A DNA stretch of 64,000 nucleotides, taken from assembly GCA_947179485.1 (NCBI GenBank), contig OX359246.1, positions 40,589,632 through 40,653,631 of the forward strand, given 5' to 3'. The notes below the pieces were generated by a model. It ran no database searches. It worked only from the letters and a program-made list of their open reading frames with translations, and was not told where the DNA came from. A program made the translations under genes and the position numbers. How positions within the stretch are numbered: the first letter of the stretch is position 1; every line of letters begins with the position of its first letter. This document shows positions 14,301 through 28,785 of the stretch, one piece after another. Origin of the DNA: Allacma fusca. Taxonomy: Eukaryota > Arthropoda > Collembola > Symphypleona > Sminthuridae.

Positions 14301-17300
14301 GGAGAATCTTATGTGTATGAGATTAGGGAGTAGCTTATTCTTTAGTTGTAAACTTTATACGTAACTCTTGGGTAGGGATAGATATATATATAGAGCTCGT
14401 CATATACTTTAATGTTCAATTGAAGAATTTACCTTTGTAGGAATATGTAGATACATAGCTGGGATATATGTAAGCTTGTAGAGATATGTATATCTGGGAA
14501 GTGCCTGAGTAATAATAGTACAATGTATGCAACTCGCATGAGTGCATCTTTTTGTATAGGAGAGTGAAGAGGTGTATATAAGTATATACGTTTATATAAA
14601 GACTATACGTGTGTGTGTGTGTGTGTGTGTGTGTACACGAAAGTGAATTTTTTCCCACTTGTTACCGTAATTCATATTTACGTACCTTGGAATGCCAGCC
14701 TGGAACCAAGGTGCATGCCTGAGTTCAGCCTCTTCCTCAAAAATCGTGACTGTCAGGAGGTTGGAGTTGGAGTTGGGGAAGGTGGACGTGGTCGTCGTCA
14801 ATGTTGAACTTGGTGGAGTTGTGCTCAAAGTGGAGTTGTTCACTTTCGGCTCATCTTGTCCTCCAACGAGTAAAGTCTGGGAAGGAGAGGATGCTGAGGA
14901 GGAGGTGATGGTAGTTGTAGTTGCTGTCTTCGTCGTGGGCAATGTTGTTGACGATGAACACAATAAAGTCTTTAGAGGTGATTTCAAAGGCGAGGAGGGA
15001 TCCGACGAGCTGGCAAATAATAGAGGGGAAGATGGACAGTCCGTACCATTGCCATGGCAACTCTTACTATTGTTAGGCTGGTGGGGACTCCCATTGTTAT
15101 CACATTGATTCGTAGAGCAGATTGAAATGGAACTTGCACGACTCCTGAAAAATAAATAACAACCACAAATCCAAAGTCAAGTGCGTACAAATTATATGCA
15201 CTGCAACATAATTGAATCTTATCCTTAAAAATGTACACATTTTGTCCCTACAGTTAAATCCCGGTCTCAGAAATCTACCTCATCGTTCCTGCAGTACAAC
15301 TCTGTCCTCAACAATACATTTCGTCCCAAGAATCAAAATCCCATCCTTAACAATAGATTTCGTCCCAATAATCAAATACTGTCCTTAACAATATAATTCC
15401 TGGCTCCGATACAAAATTAATATCTATACTGGAGGTTCAGATTTTTTCAAACAATGCACACAAAAGTCTGTACGTGCACAACAAAAATTCTTAATGAGTT
15501 ACCAATTGGTAATTAATTATTGGATGAGTAATTACTATATAATGCTATTGTACAAGCGTAAGAGGGAACGCCTCATAGATGTAATTACCATTGAGGGGAG
15601 GTAATCGGGACAGTGGCAGAGGTGGAGATGGAGGATGAGCTATTATTATTGGAGCGACATCCCTCACTAGAGTCACAGTGCTTGGATCCGTAGAAGCATT
15701 GCTGATGTTGAGGGGACAGCTGTCGGATCTCCAACATATTATTCTCCTCCACAAAATCCTTGACTAACTTCCGATTCTCGGAGAGTAAGTGACCAGTCCC
15801 GGAGGAAGGGGTCAGTTCAAAAGAGTCCTCGGTCCTCGGACCCTTCTTCGAATCACAAAAGTTATTACTATTGAGTAGGAAACTATTCTGGAGGATGTTG
15901 GAGGAGGTGTCGGGTCTCCGACTGGGGAAGGTCCGATGGGAATTCCTCAACTTGCTCCTCTTACAATCCCCTCCCACACTGCTGCTACTATCATCCGAGT
16001 CGAAGTTATTATTCACACAAGTATTTATTTTATTGCTACTACTCCCTAGGACGATGAAGCCTCCGTCGGACAAGCTGGAACAACTTGAGGAGTTCTGGGA
16101 ATTCCGAGGATTCCCTCCAGAAGATGGTCCTGAGGAAGGCGGGGATGCCGTTGAGGAGGAGGAGGCATGAAATGTAGGAAGGACCCTTTCCATCTTCGTC
16201 TGAAGTTTTGAAACATTATTGACAATATTTCGGCTCATCTTCTGTAAACGATGATTTGCGGCACTGGCGGACCACGTTAGGAATTGCTTGGGTGAGGGTC
16301 GGAGACGATTTGGAGCTCCGGCTGTAGTTGGTCCTGTTGTTGCTGTTGTCCCGGCATATGCAGCCATTTTCTTCAGCTCGTCCGTCTATAAATAAGAGAA
16401 GGTAAAAAAAAAAATTACTTATAGATATATCTATATCTGTAGGTACATAATTATTATAGAATCTACAATATTGATATTAACATTTGAAATTGTTTCCCTC
16501 ATTTATTACAGTTGGTTTGGGTTTCCGTGCCAAAAAATTCCGAATCTCTACACATTATTTTTGCATTCTACTTTTGTCCGAGTGGATTTACATATTAATT
16601 GTCAATTGTCATCGTAAATTCCGGCTTTACCAGACTCTCGGCCTGCTAATAGGCTCTCAGGTACTTTTCCTATATGGATTTCCTTTTTCCCAACTCGTGT
16701 ATCTATGTAATATATTCTATGTAATTTTTCCTAAAGGCTGTAAGGAAGGACTGTTTTATTACCAAACAATTCCTAGCTTGTTACGATACTCGCTGTAATA
16801 AACACAATTGTCTCTGTATGTGTTAAAGGGTACAGAGTCCGAGGATCCCCTGTAATTAATTCCCTCTCATGACTTTATATACAGGAGAGAGTAATTTATG
16901 ACGAGTAATGTTTCTGATTGTGGATATAATTTAATGGGGATTTTTTTCCCGAGGGATTCTACAGTACAGATAGGAGGAAACCACCCAGAACGTCTCTTCT
17001 TTTAAATGGTATCCTGCTGTTAAAAAAAAATCCGCGTACCCTTTAAAATTCCATGTGCCCATTCATTTATTGCGTATGTTTTTTTGCAGAAAAATTCCTT
17101 CCAAAGTCAATTGTAAAGTTACTGGGACTCAAAGTAGTAAAACAAGACTGTCAACTGTATTGTTTGGGGAGAAACTATCTAATGATATGTGATGATGACC
17201 CGAGCTATCCGCATTCAATGCACGTTTCACTTCATCTCCACTCAAATAATTATATCTACACCAAGCAGTAAGCCATTAGGTGTGGATTTGCAAGTGCATT

Positions 17301-20300
17301 CGTAAAAGTAGGATTTTTTTCAACTGTCACAGGAGAGTTTGTAGAGTTTTGTCCATACATAAATAAATTATTACAGGCGTACGTCCTATATCCCCATTGT
17401 ATTCTCCTAGTGGACTGTACCAATGTAATTACATATACATATCTACATACCTGTAGTATTCATATAGAACAAGATTTTCCCCATAGGTTTTGTTTGATGT
17501 CAAGGCACGAGTCTACACATTGAGACTCTTAAGATGCTCATGTTTTATAAAGGGAACCTTTGCATAAATATACCTTGGAATGTGACTAAAGATGGAAAGC
17601 GACATTGACCGAACGAGTGTCAATTGTCAGGCTGAGTAAATAAACCTGTCGATTTGCATCAAACCAGAGAGGGCTGAATTTATAATCAACGTTGGAGGTC
17701 CCCTCTGTGGAACAGAACCACTGCGGAGTCAACAGTCCTCATTAAATGACCATTCCCAAATGACATTTTCTGTCACTTCTCCGCCAAAACATATCTCACT
17801 TGTCTCCTTCATATTATTGTAAATAAATGAATGTCTGTGTGCATGTGTGTGTGTGTTTGTGTGCAAACAATAAAGCTACCGAATCAGACTACATGTAGAT
17901 ACGTTTGCTCACTTATATGCAAATATGTAGTTTTTAGTATGCACTCCAATGAGCCAGAGAGACGTGAAAGGCACTCAGGATCATTTTTGCCGGCAGTCTT
18001 TTAGTACTCCCTACTGTAATAATCTACTAATGCTGTCATTGATCCATTACGAGCCGTCATAATGTGTACTCAAATATGTATGTTTTCCTAATTTTTCTCT
18101 TTAGTATGACCTCTGTGCCGGCAGCCGAGATTCCTGAACGGGACTCCTTTTTGTCACAGGGATATTGTGTGTTCAGAGGCAATTGCAATAATAGTAATTC
18201 ATGACCTATGGGGAAAAAAATTGGGAATTGAGTGGAGATCCCCTTAATCGATCTTCCATGTTTACACAAACGAGGCCTTTTCCCCTATAAGGGCAATGGA
18301 TTAACAATCCGAACAATTTAAGGACGTCAATATGGGGACAGGATTGTGAGTGGCCTTTTAAGCTTTGTCTGTGCGTATAGAGATCTTGTGGAGGAGAGGA
18401 GGAAGATCTCCACACTCTATACACACACATGGAGAGAGGGCAATATAGGAAAAACAAAACTCATCCATAATGCTTTTCAGATTAGCGTCCTTTATGAAAT
18501 CCAATTACTTTTTTCGCTCCTTGACAACCTGTCAGACCATTTTGTCTCTGGGTTTCAATTCCAATTGAAATGTTAATGCTTTTCTCCTTATTTTTTTCTG
18601 CTCTCTCTCTCTCTCTCACTCCCAGTGAAATTTTTTTTTCAAGATGAGCGCACACACCATATACCAACCGGTTTCTCTATAATTTTGTCTCCTAGTCTCT
18701 CAAAAGCTCACAAACTATGGAACTCCCCTTGGGATTTCATTTTTGTAACTTATCTCCTCTCAAGAATCTTAAAGTTCCATTAGACTTACACAAATACGAT
18801 AATTCTACTCAGCCCGTTCGTATCGAGTCACAAGTTAGAAGCCCACATGGGCTCCCTGTACAATAACTCAGGGATACAATAAATTAATTCCTGAGATTTT
18901 AATTGGGGAGAAGTGAGACAGTGAGAAATATTAAAACAAGACCCTACGTCTGCAGTTACTGTAATATTAATAATTATTGCTCCTAGTTACTATAAATAGT
19001 AAGGTATTTCTTACGGAGGGAAAATCCAGGACTTTGTGTAATGCTTTAGAATTTTAGATAAATATAAAAAAAGGCACTTAAAGTCACAGTTCCGTCTCAA
19101 AAACAATGGGCACTATTACAGGGAGCAGACCATTTCAAACACTTGACACCACAATGAAAAGAGTCATGTCTCAGATATTAAACACCAACAACAACAAGCC
19201 CACAAGGAGAGACAGACAGACTGACACTTGTTGATCCAAGCGAAAACCACCAGATGATGAGAGAGTCAAAAAGTTTGTCCCCAACGTCGAGGAGACCCAG
19301 TCTAAATTCAATGCTTTCCAAATCACTTGTATATCTAATATACAGAGAGGTATATATATATAAACAGAGGCATTCGCATTCTAAAACACACAGTCAAATC
19401 CTATATAAACTGTACGGAGTGAAGAAGCTCCCAGATAAATAGTATCACAGGGTGAGGAGTCACACAGACAAACGCTCACACACACACACACACACACACT
19501 CACACACACTCACACACACTCACACACACTCACATTGGAATAAAATGAAATTGTGAGGGCAAAAAGTCCGTATCTACATCATTGTCAACCCTAGTGTACA
19601 ATCTGCAGATAGATATACTCACAATTATACAAACTATGGGAGAGGGATGGATTCCTATCCAAAGAATTGAGCACTGCTCCTCTGACCGAGGTACTTTGTA
19701 ATAAAGGTCTGCAGCCTCTGAAGAAAAGTCAACGTTGAATAACAACACCTCCATTCCACCCCGGACTCTGGGACTATCTACGACTTTGATGAAAACAACT
19801 TACCACTCATATTATTTTCATAATTCCTCCGAGAAGAAGAACTTATACATATGCAGGGCTTCAAGTTCTTAACTTAAAAGCTCCGCTATATCAACACAAC
19901 TCCTTTAAATGTCCCAGCTGTACATATAATAGTAGATCTGACGTGAGTCTACTTACAGGCTAACGACTAGCATTGAGTTACGCTATGGAGGAGCAAGAAA
20001 CTGAACAAAAACTCAGAACAACTGGGAGATATCAGAGAGCTGGATTTGTACATTACATCAGTGTACGCAGATAAGTTTCCCTGCTACTGTTCAACCTTGT
20101 GTGTGTAATCCCTATTGTATGTACATGTGTACATAGAGATAGATAGATATATAAATCATAAATATTAATTGCACTGCATTTGCTCCTTTATAACTACCCT
20201 CTGTGTGCCCCGTATACACTTTTACAGGGAGCCCTGCCTATAAGAGACCCCTACTAAAAATAATAGTCTCAGTTCAAAGGTGTGTTTCTCTCAATACCCA

Positions 20301-23246
20301 TGACATATGTACTAAGAGCAGGTAACAAGATTAAATTGTACTCCTTATTATGGGATTCCTGGCAGACGGAGGGAGCACTGTATGTGTGCGTACAATTATT
20401 GCAGGAGCCCAGGGATAGATACTTAAAATGCATGACGCAGTGATATAACTAACTGGCTGGGTGCAAAAAAAAAATACTACGGATTTTTAGTGATCAACGG
20501 AGGAAATATTATCTCTGTTTTTTTTTCTTGGAAGAGGAACATCCTCTATGTAAACAAAATTCAGCCTTTGAAGACTATAGTAGTGTATTGTAAACAGATA
20601 TTTGTATCTATAGGTATGTGTACATATGGGAAAGGACTCTCGACAATGGAAGCTACATATAGCTCATAATGGTATCACATGTGGTAAGTGCAATAAATTA
20701 GGAAAAACGGATATGTGCAACTGTCAATCAGTGGTTGAGAAATCGAGTTGGACCTGTTTTCCCGTCTTGTCCCGTCCTCTTTTTATAATTATCATTTTCT
20801 ATGGGTTCCAAACTGCACTTTTTCTGACATTAGCTTAGATAGTCCGCTCAGTCCGCTATGTATGTACATATGTAATAGACTACGACCGGTAACTAGTCGT
20901 AATCAGGTGGCTCCCTTCTAGGAAAAAAAACTGTTTCCTTTTATTTAAGCATGCACAACTGATACAGCCAGCCTATATAAATAATAGTGTGTTTTCTTAT
21001 GGAGGGGCCTTAGTATGTACACCTATGAGCGCACAATGCACATTCCCAGAGCCATTTATTCATTTAAGAGATTGCAATCTGCACATAATCATTCCTCATT
21101 ATGTTATCTCACCTGCAGAGCCGTTATGCAAAATTCCCATTCTAAAAGGTTCTTTAATAGCCAGAAAAACTCTGAATTCCTGTTTGAAAGCACTTATTCC
21201 ATAATTTATTGTGAGACTCAGACTGGAAAATTCTTGGAACTTTTCCCAATCCTTTGGGCCATTCCAAGCTCCTTAACTGCACCTTTACATGACTCCCGTC
21301 CCTTATGTATCCATTACGTATACAGAATATGGTCGTTAAACAATGTTCAAATCAGTAATTATCAAAGGACAAATTCCCATGTAAAAAAACAGCTTCAAAT
21401 TTATAAGTAAGCCCATTATGTATGTACATACACAGTATCTATAGATATACATATGTAAGCACACAAAATACATCCCGACATTAAATCCTCAAAAACATTT
21501 TTGAGGGAAATTCTTCCTAATTTTTTGTCTCCACAGTAAAAACACACATAGATACATGCATACTTACGGGAAGGACAGCTGTATCTACACAGTAGCTCCC
21601 ATAAAATCAGAAAATCATCCCAACTTTCGAAAAACTTTCTTGCTCTAGCCTCCATTAAAAATCCTGTATTAAAATATGTGTTCTCTATTCAAGAAATTGA
21701 GGAACAGTCTAAAATTTATGACATTGCAAGGATGACTTTGTCTCTGCCAGTCATGCAATAAGTTTAGGCCTTTTACGATCCCCTCTGCATCCAAGTCTAG
21801 TCATAAAACTTGTCTGTGGACAGAATTCACCTGAGTTGTAGATACTTACATATACAGATAATGACGTCCATAGGGATTGTGCAAGGACATAGAGCTTATT
21901 GGGACAGAGTATATAAGTATAGATTAACAAAAGCCGAAAAAATGTGCATAGTTATGGAGATGTGATCCAGAATAAAAAAATACAGAGGAAGAACCAAACC
22001 AACCCAGTCATAAAATTGTTGATGACTCTCAGAACATTAATTCCTTAATAACAATGACGGTAAAACTCTGTAACCCGTGAAGTTACCTTTTCTTATGACT
22101 TAACAACATCAACGCCACAATTCCCGACGGTTGTGGGTTCGGCGTGGTTTTAAAAAATCACATTAAATATCTATCTACTTTTACAAAAATAAAAAAAAAA
22201 AATCTTCGGAGTAACAACTGACGGTGCAGCAAGAATCTCCTGAGAATAGAAAAACTTGCATTTATAGTTATAGTAGAGAGGGGAATGTCTGCATATTATT
22301 TACTATTAATTACAGTCACATACATATTCCCATATGGGAGTGTAAGTTTAATGTCTGTATGTAGATAATTTTAAATTCATATATTTTTATGGAGATGAGA
22401 TCCATACATATATCTATCTACATATGTATCTAAATGTAATTGAGTAATAGAGCCGGGAAGAAAACAGGATTGGAGATTTCTGAAAGAATTTCCTGAACAT
22501 GCACAACACACGGACGGAGGGAATCCACTAGGATGGAAGACAGCTGGTCAAAAATAAAATCCTGACAAATAAATAGATAATAATTATCTTGAATGGAACA
22601 CTGCACGAATGTAATCACTGATGGGAAAACAAATCTTTATGTCCATGCGTTCCAACTTCACATATCCGAGTAAATATAACAATGGAGTCGGGCTGAGGTA
22701 TAGAAACAAACGAGATGAAATTGCATCTTCCGATGAGCGTCTCCATCACATTAATGCCGATGTAGACAACCTATGTGTATGAGGGAGGAGGTATATATTT
22801 ATTTATATTTAAATGCAGAAGAAAAAAAAATTTCTTCACTAAAGAAATACCGATTGCATGCTCCATGAGATAATCACCATTCATCCCGTGATATTTGACT
22901 TTGGGAAAAATGACAGATCAGTTAGTTCTGGTTGAAGACTCTCCTATAGGTAGATATGCTCAGGATTTTTTCCCAATTATTACATTTAAAAGGAGCAGCA
23001 ACAGCAACAGCAGCAGGACCAACAGCAATAACAGACTCTCACACACGGAAATCCTTCAGACAAGGAACAGTTGGTGTGAGATAAGGACCCTCTCAACCCT
23101 ATCTGTATAGCTATACAGGAACAACTCAAGTTGCATGTGCATAATTTGATTCACCTTTTCCCTGTCGTCTTATTAGGCCTCGACTTTGTATGCACATGTA
23201 AATAAGCCTAGTTATGCATCTGTTAGAAATACATTTCCCCTTCTCG

Positions 23247-23281
<35 letters not shown>

Positions 23282-24255
23282 TATACACGGGTATAAGGCC
23301 CATGCATATTTATGAGTTGGCAATACTAAAGTCTATGTAACTTATAGAGCCTTACATCTAGTCCTAATGCGTTGGTACACAAATCTATAGGGACATAAAT
23401 ACCCTAAATATCTAATAAAAATTGTATTTTAAATTGTAAATCTCTGCAAAACCCCTTCTCATATAATTATATGTACAAGCTATCCTTGAACATTTTGCGA
23501 GGATCCCGCTCCAAAGATGAGCAGAAGATTTCTTGGGACAAATAACATTCGGATATGCAATTAAGTACCAGATATGTATTTACATAAAATTATGATTCCG
23601 GAATCACCCAATCAATCAATGGATCTTGAAAAAGTTTATTATTTCATGTCTTCGGAGTCGCGTATCAACTGTATCTTGTGACTGATTATGACTACATAGT
23701 AGTGTAGATATTAAATTTCAAAAAGAAATTCATCAAACATACACACACTACGCTGTACTTAGTTGTCGTGCCAAAATTTTTTCGGAAAACATGTTTGAGT
23801 CCTGTAACTTGTAAGCATCCACATGTAATTACATTATATGGCCCTCACGAAAGCAGATCGTGAGCATTTGAGACATTTGCATATGCAATACTGTGAATAC
23901 TGCTCCTGTCCTCAAAGAGCACCTGATACTTTTTATCCTAGAGACTTAGAGAGAGAGAGAGAGATGGACACTACTGTACAGACACGCTATAATATACAGT
24001 GTACACTTTTTATACGGGCCCTCCTTACATGTATAACATGGGCTACTGCCAGTATAGTATCTACTGTTGTTTCTATCCTCAGAGGTTTAAATCCCCTAGG
24101 ATTTGATCAAGCAATAATAACAGTAATAATAATGAGTGAAAGAAAAATGTAAGTAGATACAGCCCTAGAATACAATGTACTTGAAGGATTGTAATGGTAG
24201 GGAAGTCTCAAGTGCAGAATCCTTATGGGATGGTTGGGGCAAAATCAAGTTTTTT

Positions 24256-24286
<31 letters not shown>

Positions 24287-27200
24287 TCTAATGGTCCTCT
24301 TTCTTTTAACTGCATAAAATTACTGCATTTACATTAACCAACCCGCATGAATATTCAATCAGGACATGTTGGAAACTTGCCGTTGGTTATTAGTACTGCC
24401 TGCTCATTCCATTCCTCAGGATTTTCAGATTGGAATTTCTCAGATTTAATAGAAGATCTCACATGCGAAAATATAATATACTCACATCATGGTATTTCCC
24501 TATCCTCACACACACACACACAACACACATTCTCAACTACTGTACCACACACCAGGACTCGGAATTTTCTGAGTCGGCTAAAAAATACTGATGGAGGAAA
24601 TTTGTTTCAGGGAAATGTTCGAGGCTCATCTAATACCAGCTTAACTGCTCTTGTAAAGGGTTGAATTCCCAATGACAACAAATCTTTATCGTCGATTTTA
24701 CTTGGCACTGTCTCTGTCTATCTGTCCATGGAGAATGGTTTGTAATTCACTTGGAAGTCCTTACATTTACCTAGAGAAATACCAATTGTGAAGACACCAA
24801 TTTATCTGTAGTCTGTAGAGACAATGAAATCTCTTTGTATATTGAATATATCTCCACCTATAAATTACAGGATTGTAAATAATTCGAAAATGGAAGGAAA
24901 ATTGGTGAAACATGCTCCTTTTAGTAATTATTTCCTTGCAAATGTGTCCGTGTACATACTTTTGAGGAACAAGTTTGTCAAGTTCTGGCAATCCTCCTCC
25001 CAACAATTTCCTATAGTCCCAGCATACACATTGAGCTTTCCTATATCTACTGTGGAGGGAAAGGAATTGTGGAGGAATTTCGTCCAGCGAAAGCATTCCT
25101 CCCCGTCGTTACTTCCTGCTAATGTCCATGTAATGATGCGTAGAGCAATCCCTAAAGATTTTTATCAGATCCATTGACACCCTTTGAGCCGACAAGGGTA
25201 TAAATCCACGGGACTTAAAAGGGAATATCAATTCTGTGTAGATACTTTTATAGATATATATTTCCCGTCAACATATCTAACGCAGAGTTCTATACACGTA
25301 AATATACTCAATCTCTATATAGAAAAGAATACATATGAAGAGTATTGATGGACCAGAGAAAAACAATGTTGAACGTGTACGATTGGGAAAAATGGGATTC
25401 TTTACGATTTACCCGTGTCAAATGGCACTGTCCAGAGGACGTCTAATGTGACATTGTAGAAACACCCATTTGAGATCCGGTGTCCATTTTAGCCCTGAAG
25501 AATGTCTGCAAGTGTGTTAAATAATTAAAAGGATTTTGAGGAGGAAAAAGATTATAGGACAGGGAGAGTATAGGAAGATATATTCTTTAAAAACATTTCC
25601 TACTGAGTGAGACACTCCATGTACTTTCATATGGACGAAGGTGTTAATGATACGTCCAAAGGACATTATTCGAAAGGTTAAGAAACCTCTTTGCCTTTCT
25701 ACGCACACAAATGTAAGTATACGAAGACTCCACAGGACTTTGTCTCTGCACTGCTGTGTGCCTGAGCTCGTGTGTTCAAATTCAGGGTTGAGGGAGTAAC
25801 ACATGCGTTAACTTCAGCTACGACAGGGTTCCAAAGTGTAGGATTTTTTTTTATTCTCAGGAACCCATACTCATGGGAAGGTAGTGGGTGTTATGGGTTT
25901 GATTCTTGTAGCAACAGCGACAACCTCCTGTCCTTTTCATAATTTTACTCGGCAGGAGCAGAGAGAGCGAAAGAAAGAGAGAGAGAGAGAGAGAGAGAGG
26001 ACTTGATGTTGACCATACGATGGATTTATACGCATGAGGAATCCAAACTCCTACTTAGTTTTAAAACTTGGTGGGAAATTTGCTTGTAATTTTGAAGATT
26101 CTTTTTTCAGATCCAGCGGTTTTTGGGATTTGTAAATTAGGTATGTATATACTTGTATTTGTGAGTAGATACTGTATACATTCCGTATGATACTTTTGGC
26201 ATAACTACAAGTATGTTCAGTTACAAAAACTCCAGAGGTTTAGTGAGTTTAGTGCCTCGCACACGCAACAGAGTCTACCCTGTAAATGAGAAGCTAAATG
26301 TTCGAAAGCAATAACACAACAAGGGTAGTAACATCCATTAAATCATGTGATTGAGGGAGAGAAAAAATTACAAAGTATTCCATACTAGAGAGATGAGAGA
26401 AGTTTAGGAGAGGATGAGTCAACGGAGCCACATTTCTCAGTTTTTTTACGCACTCCTGCACGCATGCAGATAGCTAGAAACATACATATGTACGTACGTA
26501 GGACTGGAAGGGTAACAGGCTGGATTTTTGGTGGAAACGTGATAATCACGTCTGACACACGAAAAAGGGTGAATCTCCAAAGGAGTACTATAACAATGAA
26601 GCTAATGAGTAAATCAGGGGAAAAACTCTCTTTACGCATGTTTTGGCTCATGTAAACTAAACCAAAACTTTTTTTTTCCAGGGATGTGTAGTATATCTAC
26701 ACGGACATGAAATATTGCAAGTTCCTATATACGCTAGCTCTAAGTCTTCCTCTACCTTTTATTTTTTTTATGTAACACAAGTCTTGCTTATAATTTTCTC
26801 TGCCTGTGAACACTGGAGTCTATGGAAATACCAACACGACAGGAAATGTCCTCATAGGATTCTATTTCACCCCTGGGCTCAAATAACAATTTTTTTTGAA
26901 TAATTAACATATTTATTTTTCTCCAGAAAATCTCCTGAAAACAAATACCCTCCTCATATGTATTCAACAAAAAAAAGTGTAATAATTATTTCTAAAAAAA
27001 TGCGCTCAAACATTAAAATGCTTGTTTACAAATTTACAGTGAATTATAAATACACAGTACACTGCTCACTGTACAAGAATAAAATTCTAGATGAGAGCTT
27101 TGTCTCAAAATAGATGTAAAAATAGTTGGAATTTTTTCCGTTTACCCCAATGTTAATTTTTATCCTTACAGTAGCATCTCAGGAGTAGTGTCAAATTGTC

Positions 27201-28749
27201 CCTGTTTTCCTTTCCAGGGTGCCTTTGTAGAGAGAGAGTGTGAGTGCACTGTATAATCTAATATGCATGGATGGGATTACTTATGACTGTAATTTTTCCT
27301 CACTGAGTACAGATTCAATGTCCCCTCATTACTATATAGACGTAGGAATTGTGCCAATGAGTATCAAAACTCATAAATCTCGTTTCTATGAAGGAAATGT
27401 CCAAAAGCTATAAAATTATTTACCAACCCCAAGATGATTATTACATGCAAAAAGAACTATGAAGAATCACTGTTGAAAAATTGGGCTATAATCCAATATG
27501 CATGAAAAGAAATACCAGAAAAACAAGTTTGGAAAAAAAAACCAGCAAATTTTCTGCTCCAGTTTTGAACCTGCTACTTGAGACAATTGACATTCCTATG
27601 AAGACCTACAATATAAAGAGACAAGGCTGACCGAGCATATGTCACTGGTAATCAATCTTTTGGGATTAGTGAAAGTCAAAATATTGTTATAATGTAATAA
27701 ACACATATGACTATAGATATATAGATAGATATCTACATATGTGATTACATACATACTTGGGCTATGAGAAATCAGAGCAAAATTACTCCATGAGTCCACC
27801 TGCAGAAGCTTAGGGCTTCAATCCAATTTTGGCAATGTGTACCAAATGAAAACAAGTGCAGACATTTCCCTTGTGTCTTGGCCCTCGATCACCACCATAA
27901 AAAATCAATTTACATGACAGAGGCGCACCCAAATTAACTTTTTACTCTCAGGCCGGAATGACTTGGGCTGTCCACACACAAGGGAAGGAAAGCTAGTCCA
28001 ATTACATGTAAATCCAACCTTTCATTCCCTCCCTATATAATATCTGTACTCCTGTGAGGAGAAAAGCTCAAAATGTCACTCTCATATATATAATTAGCTC
28101 CAACTGCACTTCTGAAACACGAGACGCTCCAATGCTAATAAACTTTCCAAAAACAAATCCTTCCCTTAAGGTTATAAAATACTTGAAGAATAATAAAAAA
28201 AAAGGGAAGCACTCCAACCATTACATATGTACAGTTGGACTAATTAAGAAGGTGAAAACAAGCTTTAAAATATTCAGTTAAAATATGAGGATCAAATGTA
28301 GGGTAATATTCTTTAAAAAAAATTGTACTGCAAGTTTTTTTCTCTTCCCTTTACATATGTATGTTCATCTCATATAATTATTTGATAGAGGAATGAGATC
28401 AAGCTAAATGGTCATCCCAATGCAAATGATATGGAAAGGGCTAAGTTTTAATGTTAGATTACTCTTGATTAGGAGTCATAAGGAGATAATTCCTGAGCGT
28501 AAATAATAGCTGATGAGTTCCAATCTTCTCATTGCCATTGCCATTGCCAGGGCTAATAAGTCTCTACAGAATACGTAGATAAAATACATGAGAAAAAAAG
28601 GGTTCAGGTCTGTGTCAGATAAAACAAGCCTATATCATCATTAGCTGGCTTTGTATTTCCACGACACAATGACACAGATTTACTACTCAAGACTGTTACC
28701 ATAGTTTCCACACCGAAAGGAATAAATTATTGACCAGAGAGCTAGAGCT

Positions 28750-28785
<36 letters not shown>

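Noticed and set aside
14692-15108. 138-codon plus-strand frame
   Set aside because: It is the reverse complement of the Ser/Thr-rich fifth exon of the SH2 gene; its Val/Glu runs mirror Thr and Ser codons.
15871-16170. 99-codon plus-strand frame rich in Leu and Glu
   Set aside because: Reverse complement of the Ser-rich fourth exon of the SH2 gene, with no motif.
24824-25177. Overlapping open frames on both strands, 117 and 109 codons
   Set aside because: Neither has a domain, codon bias or splice context; chance openness within the large intron is likelier.
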